DNA of 64,000 nucleotides from the NCBI GenBank assembly GCA_030285985.1, contig CP127384.1, positions 372,001 to 436,000 on the forward strand. The letters are read 5' to 3'. Below the pieces are notes generated by a model. It made no database searches and was not told the origin of the DNA. It saw only the letters and a program-made list of their open reading frames with translations. Shown piece after piece: positions 59,934-64,000 of the stretch (its first letter is position 1; each line of letters opens with the position of its first letter). Position numbers and translations under genes: made by a program. The DNA is from Aquidulcibacter paucihalophilus (GTDB lineage Bacteria; Pseudomonadota; Alphaproteobacteria; Caulobacterales; Caulobacteraceae).

Positions 59934-60341
59934 ATGACCGAACCGCTGCACGTCCATTTTGAAGATCTGGGCGTCGGCGAGGTCGTGCCCCTCGGCGCCT
60001 GTATGGTCGATGCCGGCGCGCTTGATGTCTTCGTCGAGCGGTTTCTGCCGGGCTGGGACCCGTCCTACGGCGCGCCCGACGCCATGGTCTACGCCCTGTG
60101 GAGCCGGCTGTTCGCCGACAAGGCCGCGGGCTGGGCCCAGTCCAAGGTGCTGGCTGTCGACGGCCTGCGCTATTTGCGGAACCCGCCTGCCGGCGAGCTG
60201 ATGCGCGGACGGATGACCGTCATGGGCAAGGACCCGGTCGGCGACGAGAAGGGCATCGTCATCGCCCAGCACGACCTGCTCGACGAGGCCGGCCGTCTGG
60301 TCTTCTCGTGCCTGACCCGGGCGCTGCTCGCCCGCCGCTGA
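59934..60341 (+). CDS. MaoC-like hotdog-fold protein
   Basis: The 135-residue product starts at ATG 59934, 14 bp after the oxidoreductase. The arrangement of an N-terminal VGEVVPLGACMVDAG segment, a central helix (MVYALWSRLFADKA) and strands GLRYLRNPPAGELMRGRMTV and KGIVIAQHDLLDEAG resembles MaoC-type hotdog dehydratases. The usual catalytic Asp/His pair is not clearly visible, so enzyme activity is uncertain. Confidence 0.65.
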   Translation: MTEPLHVHFEDLGVGEVVPLGACMVDAGALDVFVERFLPGWDPSYGAPDAMVYALWSRLFADKAAGWAQSKVLAVDGLRYLRNPPAGELMRGRMTVMGKDPVGDEKGIVIAQHDLLDEAGRLVFSCLTRALLARR

Positions 60342-60395
60342 TGCGATGGGCGCGGCTGGTGGCCAGTGTGAGCCGGACCTCTGCCCCGCCAGGGA

Positions 60396-60428
60396 AAAAC
60401 CCCGCCCGGACGAACCGGACGGGGTTTT
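60396..60428 (+). terminator. Terminator after the hotdog gene
   Basis: A GC-rich hairpin (AAAACCCCG-CCCGG with CCGG-ACGGGGTTTT, loop ACGAA) ends in a T run. Confidence 0.85.
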
Positions 60429-60487
60429 CTGTTCTTCGAAAAGCAGCTTGCGGCCGCGGACCAGCCGCTAGCCACCAATCACTCGCT

Positions 60488-61279
60488 TCAGGCGTTGCCG
60501 GCAGCCGGCTGCGCTGCGGCGGCCTTCTGGAAGGCCATGGCGATCAGACGATCCCAGCCCAGCAGCGACACCAGGTGGGCGTAGATCTGGCCCAGGGCGC
60601 CGTTGTCGCGCAGTTCGGCCAGCTTCTCGGCCGGCAGGGCCTTCAGCTTGTCTTCCGAGACGGCGAAATATTCCGCGATCTTCTGCGGCGCGGCGGCGGT
60701 GCCGTCGGGGTTGCGCGGCGTGAACACAGCCTCGCGGGTGTCGAACAGGTCCAGCTCGGTCAGCAGCTTGACGAAGGCGTCGGTGCGCTGACGCTCCAGT
60801 TCGAAATTGTTGCAGAACTCCATCGCCTGTTCGACGTAGGGCGAAGGCTTGCCGTCGATGAACAGCGGCGTGGCACCGCCGTCCTTGATGAAGGGGGCGT
60901 CGCGGTCGACGCAGAGAATCAGACGCTTCTGGACCTCGTCATTGGCGAAGACGAACGGATAGCGGCGCACATAGGCCGGGATGTAGGCCTCGGGGCGGAA
61001 CTCGCCCGCGTCGCTGACGAACAGGTTCTCGCCGCCGCGCAGGGCCATGACGGCGACCGGCATCTTGGCGTCACCGACGAAGATCACCGGATAGGACAGG
61101 GCGGCCGGAGCGAACTCGGTCACGGTCAGCGGAACCAGATTGGTCGTGGCCACAAAGCCGTAGGGCTTTTCGACCGGATCAACACCGAGCGCGCCGTGGG
61201 CCTCGACCGACAGGGGCTCGGGCTTGCCATAGAACAGGACGTTGCCGGACAGGCCGGCGGTGGAGGTGGTGTCGGTCAT
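60488..61279 (-). CDS. SapC family protein
   Basis: The 263-residue product matches the SapC family: LVPLTVTEFAPAALSYPVIFVG, FRPEAYIPAYVRRYPFVFA and LILCVDRDAPFI are conserved. SapC proteins in Caulobacterales usually lie next to TonB-dependent receptor genes, as here, but their role in surface-layer or receptor function is not established. It is 92 bp upstream of the receptor stop region, on the same strand as the receptor. Confidence 0.88.
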   Translation of the reverse strand: MTDTTSTAGLSGNVLFYGKPEPLSVEAHGALGVDPVEKPYGFVATTNLVPLTVTEFAPAALSYPVIFVGDAKMPVAVMALRGGENLFVSDAGEFRPEAYIPAYVRRYPFVFANDEVQKRLILCVDRDAPFIKDGGATPLFIDGKPSPYVEQAMEFCNNFELERQRTDAFVKLLTELDLFDTREAVFTPRNPDGTAAAPQKIAEYFAVSEDKLKALPAEKLAELRDNGALGQIYAHLVSLLGWDRLIAMAFQKAAAAQPAAGNA

Positions 61280-61371
61280 GGACGCGAAACGAGCTCTCTT
61301 GATGAAGGAAGGCGCGTGTCTAGCGCAGACACGTCAAGGCGGCAAACCGGCTCTCCAATCCGGCGTAGCCC

Positions 61372-63399
61372 CTAGAACCGGTAGCTGATCCCGGCCCGGA
61401 AATTGCGCCCCGGCAGCGGTGCCCGGTCCTTCAGGAAGCTGACGTGCTCGCGTGCCTCCGTGTCGGTCAGGTTGTGTCCCTCGGCGAAGACGGAGATGTC
61501 CCGGTCGGCGAACGGACGCCAGACCCCCGACAGATTGACCATCGTATAGCCGTCGGTCCCGAGTTCGTAGGCGGCCAGCTGGTCCTGCTCCCCGACCCGC
61601 CGCACCTCGAGGGTCGCGTCGAACGGCGTCGAGGCCCAGAGCAGGCGTCCGCTCACGCTGTAAGGCGGAATGCGCGCCGCCGGACCCAGGTCGGTCTCGG
61701 CGTCCACGAAATCGACCGCGCCCTCGAAGCTCAGGGCCCGATCGGCGCTGGACCAGAGATCATAGCCGGCCTCGGCCTCGAAACCGCGGAACTCCGCCCC
61801 GGTCTGGACGAATTGGAAGATCGGGAAGCTCTCGCCGCCGTCCACGAACACTGCGCCGGTGTCCTGCTCATCGATGAAGCCGTCGTATTTCGAGGCATAG
61901 ACGTGCAGGTCGCCATGGAACCGCCCGGCCTCATAGTGGACCGTGCCCTCAATCGTGGTGACGGTCTCATTGTCCAGGGTGACGTCGCCGGTCTCATAGA
62001 CGCCGGTGGCGATGTGCAGGCCGTCGGCGAAAAGTTCGACCTCGGACGGCGCGCGCTCGTTGCGGGCCAGGCTGATCCCGAGGAACAGGTCCGCCGTCGG
62101 CTTGATGAAGGCGGCCGCCGAGCCTGACCAGTTGTCGAAATCGCGCTCGATCTCCGCTCCGCCGGACAGCGGCGTCGCGGTCACCGTGCGCCGGTCGTAG
62201 CGCAGACCGCCCTCAAGGCCCCAGCCGGTGCGGTCCAGCCGCTGGACGGTGTAGATCCCGGCCTCCTCGATCTCGCTGCCCGGGACAAAGGCTTCCGAGC
62301 CGATGGCCTCGAACGAGCGCGACAGGGTCTGGACCCCGATCGCGCCGTTCCAGCCGTCGCGGGTCCGCTGCACCAGGTCGGCGCGCGCTTCCCAGCCGTC
62401 GGACTGGAAGACGGTGCCCGGGTTGCCGGGGCCTTCGAATTCCGTGTGAGTGTAGTCGGCGTGCCCAAAGGACCCGGTCAGGCGTTGGAAGGGGCCGCCG
62501 TCGAGGGTCAGTTCGCCGCGCACGTCCTCGCGGGTCTGCTCCAGCTCGATGAAGACGTCTTCCTCCGCCACCACGCCATAGGTGCTGGACAGGTCCTTGA
62601 TCGAGGCGCCGATGAAGCCGCGCGATCCGATCCACGACAGGCCGAGGCCCCGGCTGTCCAGCTCCGAAAAGCTGTTGGGCTGGGTCCCGCCCGGTCCGCG
62701 CGGAATCCCCTCGGCGTCGGCCAGCCGTTGCGAGATCGAGGGGGCGGGGATGTCGTAGTCGTCAGACTCCTTGCTGACGCCGTCGAGACTGACCACGACC
62801 GGCCCGAGGGCGAAGGCCAGGCGGCCGGCGACCGACCGGCCGTTGTCCACGCTCGAGGCCTGGGTCGAGATCGCGCCGTCGAGGCCGTCGGGCAGGGCGG
62901 TCGGGATGCGGTTGTCCAGCACATTGACGACGCCACCGATGGCCGTGCCGCCATAGGCCAGCGTCGCCGGGCCGCGCACGATCTCGATCCGGTTCGCCTC
63001 GGCCGGGTCCGTGGCCACCTGGTGGTCGGGCGAGACCGAGCTGGCATCGATCAGGCCGATGCCATTGGTCAGCACCTGCACCCGCGGCCCGCTCAGGCCG
63101 CGGATAACGGGTCGGCTGGCACCCGGGGCGAAATCGGTCGAGCGCATGCCGGGCAGACCGGCGACCAGATCACCGAGGGACGAGGCCGGGGCCGAGGCGA
63201 GGGCTTCCTCGCCGATGACCGTGGTCGCGATGGTCGTGGCTCGCGCGCTGATACCGTAGGGGGCGCCGGTGACGATGACCTCGTCCAGCTCCGTCGGGCG
63301 CGGCCCGTCCTGGGCGGCGGCGGCCCCGGCGAGGGCGGCCCAGCTTGCGGCGGTCAACAGGGCGGCGCGGGACACGACAGCGAGACTCATGGGGGACAT
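61372..63399 (-). CDS. TonB-dependent receptor, probable zinc uptake (ZnuD-like)
   Basis: The 675-residue product has a signal peptide (to about residue 29), a TonB box (LDEVIVTGAPYG), a plug domain (SLGDLVAGLPGMRSTDF, VIRGLSGPRVQVLTNG, IEIVRGPATLAYGGTAIGGVVNV) and a barrel ending in YRF. Motifs in the plug (DASSVSPDHQVATDP) resemble ZnuD-type receptors. It is divergent from a Zur-type repressor, and the shared spacer has a perfect operator-like palindrome. Zinc-repressed zinc uptake is the best inference. Confidence 0.9.
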   Translation of the reverse strand: MSPMSLAVVSRAALLTAASWAALAGAAAAQDGPRPTELDEVIVTGAPYGISARATTIATTVIGEEALASAPASSLGDLVAGLPGMRSTDFAPGASRPVIRGLSGPRVQVLTNGIGLIDASSVSPDHQVATDPAEANRIEIVRGPATLAYGGTAIGGVVNVLDNRIPTALPDGLDGAISTQASSVDNGRSVAGRLAFALGPVVVSLDGVSKESDDYDIPAPSISQRLADAEGIPRGPGGTQPNSFSELDSRGLGLSWIGSRGFIGASIKDLSSTYGVVAEEDVFIELEQTREDVRGELTLDGGPFQRLTGSFGHADYTHTEFEGPGNPGTVFQSDGWEARADLVQRTRDGWNGAIGVQTLSRSFEAIGSEAFVPGSEIEEAGIYTVQRLDRTGWGLEGGLRYDRRTVTATPLSGGAEIERDFDNWSGSAAAFIKPTADLFLGISLARNERAPSEVELFADGLHIATGVYETGDVTLDNETVTTIEGTVHYEAGRFHGDLHVYASKYDGFIDEQDTGAVFVDGGESFPIFQFVQTGAEFRGFEAEAGYDLWSSADRALSFEGAVDFVDAETDLGPAARIPPYSVSGRLLWASTPFDATLEVRRVGEQDQLAAYELGTDGYTMVNLSGVWRPFADRDISVFAEGHNLTDTEAREHVSFLKDRAPLPGRNFRAGISYRF

Positions 63400-63421
63400 C
63401 CGGACTAAAGCGAAGGTATGG

Positions 63422-63436
63422 TGTTATGAGATAACA
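63422..63436. promoter_or_regulatory. Zur-type operator between zur and the TonB receptor
   Basis: The perfect inverted repeat TGTTAT-GAG-ATAACA lies in the 96-bp spacer, 23 bp before the receptor start and 60 bp before zur. It is the most AT-rich stretch of the spacer. Its form fits Fur/Zur-family boxes, so both genes may be repressed from one site. Confidence 0.8.
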
Positions 63437-63495
63437 TCACGTCTCGTCAAGGGCCGGATGTTGCGGGACCGCCCCGGAAGCCCTAGCTCAGGGTC

Positions 63496-63972
63496 ATGAG
63501 CGAAGCCTGCGGCCATCATCACGCGGACGGTCCTCCGGGAGCCGCCGACGTCGCCCGCGCCATCCAGGCGGCCGATCTCCGGCTGACCGCCGAGGGCGAG
63601 CGGATGACCCCGCCGCGCCTGCGCGTGCTGGAGCTCTTGCTGGCCGCCGGCGAGCCGGTGAAGGCCTATGACCTGATCGCCCGCTTCGGCGAGGACGGTC
63701 AGCCGGCCAAACCGCCCACCGTCTATCGCGCCCTGGAGTTTCTCGAACGCAAGGGTCTCGCCCACCGCATCGCCTCGATCAGCGCCTATGTCGCCTGCAC
63801 CTCCGGCGCGGCCGATCACGCGGCGGCCTTCCTGATCTGCGACTGCTGCGGCGCGACGGCCGAGGTCTCCGCCCCGGTGGCCGGTGATCTGGGCCGGGCC
63901 GCCGAGGCCGCCGGCTACGCCATCCAGCGCACGACGATTGAGGCCCACGGCCGCTGTCCGGCCTGCCAGTAG
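63496..63972 (+). CDS. zur: Fur-family zinc repressor Zur
   Basis: The 158-residue product has a His-rich N-terminus (MSEACGHHHADG), a winged helix with RMTPPRLRVLELLLA and PTVYRALEFLERKG, and a metal-binding C-terminal domain. Structural zinc cysteines are CDCC and CPAC. The His-rich start and the lack of an extended manganese/iron motif point to Zur and not Fur. It is divergent from the ZnuD-like receptor. Only 28 bp remain after the stop. Confidence 0.9.
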   Translation: MSEACGHHHADGPPGAADVARAIQAADLRLTAEGERMTPPRLRVLELLLAAGEPVKAYDLIARFGEDGQPAKPPTVYRALEFLERKGLAHRIASISAYVACTSGAADHAAAFLICDCCGATAEVSAPVAGDLGRAAEAAGYAIQRTTIEAHGRCPACQ

Positions 63973-64000
63973 GGCGCTGGCAATCGGCGTGCCGAGGCCC

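Overview
The window is high-GC DNA with dense, often overlapping genes. It looks like chromosome of an alphaproteobacterium of the order Caulobacterales, most likely Brevundimonas or a close relative. Grounds for this are the NepR/EcfG/PhyR general stress module, the F1 ATP synthase cluster without F0 genes, the xerC-DUF484 pair, the ctpA/envC/rlmH/rsfS/nadD/obgE neighbourhood, many TonB-dependent receptors, and spacer repeats typical of Caulobacterales and sphingomonads. The genus is an inference; there is no rRNA in the window. No prophage, insertion sequence or CRISPR array was seen.

Layout. 1-3.3 kb: an exported CHAT-family protein (cut by the left edge), a small secreted partner and a DUF1223 protein. 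3.4-6.7 kb: cytochrome c maturation genes ccmAB and ccmCDG, separated by an opposing phnA-like gene and a large imperfect palindrome. 6.9-13 kb: aconitase, then small exported proteins and spacers that carry a family of AGCGGAC repeats. 13-18 kb: isoaspartyl peptidase, a translationally coupled oxygenase/quinone-reductase/oxygenase operon, a YkvA protein, an SDR dehydrogenase, and tRNA-Gly with a duplicated 3' half. 18-24 kb: beta-propeller phytase divergent from a TonB receptor, then a PAS histidine kinase. 24-34 kb: dihydrolipoyl dehydrogenase, a retropepsin-like protein, xerC-DUF484, transaldolase, priA, glutamine cyclotransferase, TerC and DUF808. 34-39 kb: atpHAGDC. 39-51 kb: an SMR (sugE/gdx-type) exporter with a structured leader, rppH, cell-envelope and ribosome-maturation genes, obgE, and alanine dehydrogenase with a divergent Lrp-type regulator. 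51-54.6 kb: DUF418, an MHS transporter and an entericidin-like lipoprotein. 54.6-58.8 kb: the general stress response locus. 58.9-64 kb: an oxidoreductase, a hotdog protein, SapC, and a TonB receptor divergent from a Zur-type repressor across a perfect operator-like palindrome.

The most informative region is 54.6-58.8 kb. A HisKA_2 kinase, EcfG sigma factor and NepR anti-sigma factor are divergent from PhyR. Four sites there match the EcfG promoter pattern GGAAC-N16/17-CGTT. One drives nepR-ecfG, one drives phyR, one precedes a small membrane protein, and one precedes a roughly 112-nt non-coding transcript. That transcript has a closing stem, a C7 segment, an inner hairpin and a strong terminator, and is a good candidate for a GsrN-like stress sRNA. 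A second notable signal is a dispersed hairpin repeat, present three times, whose stem differs between copies by fully compensatory changes.
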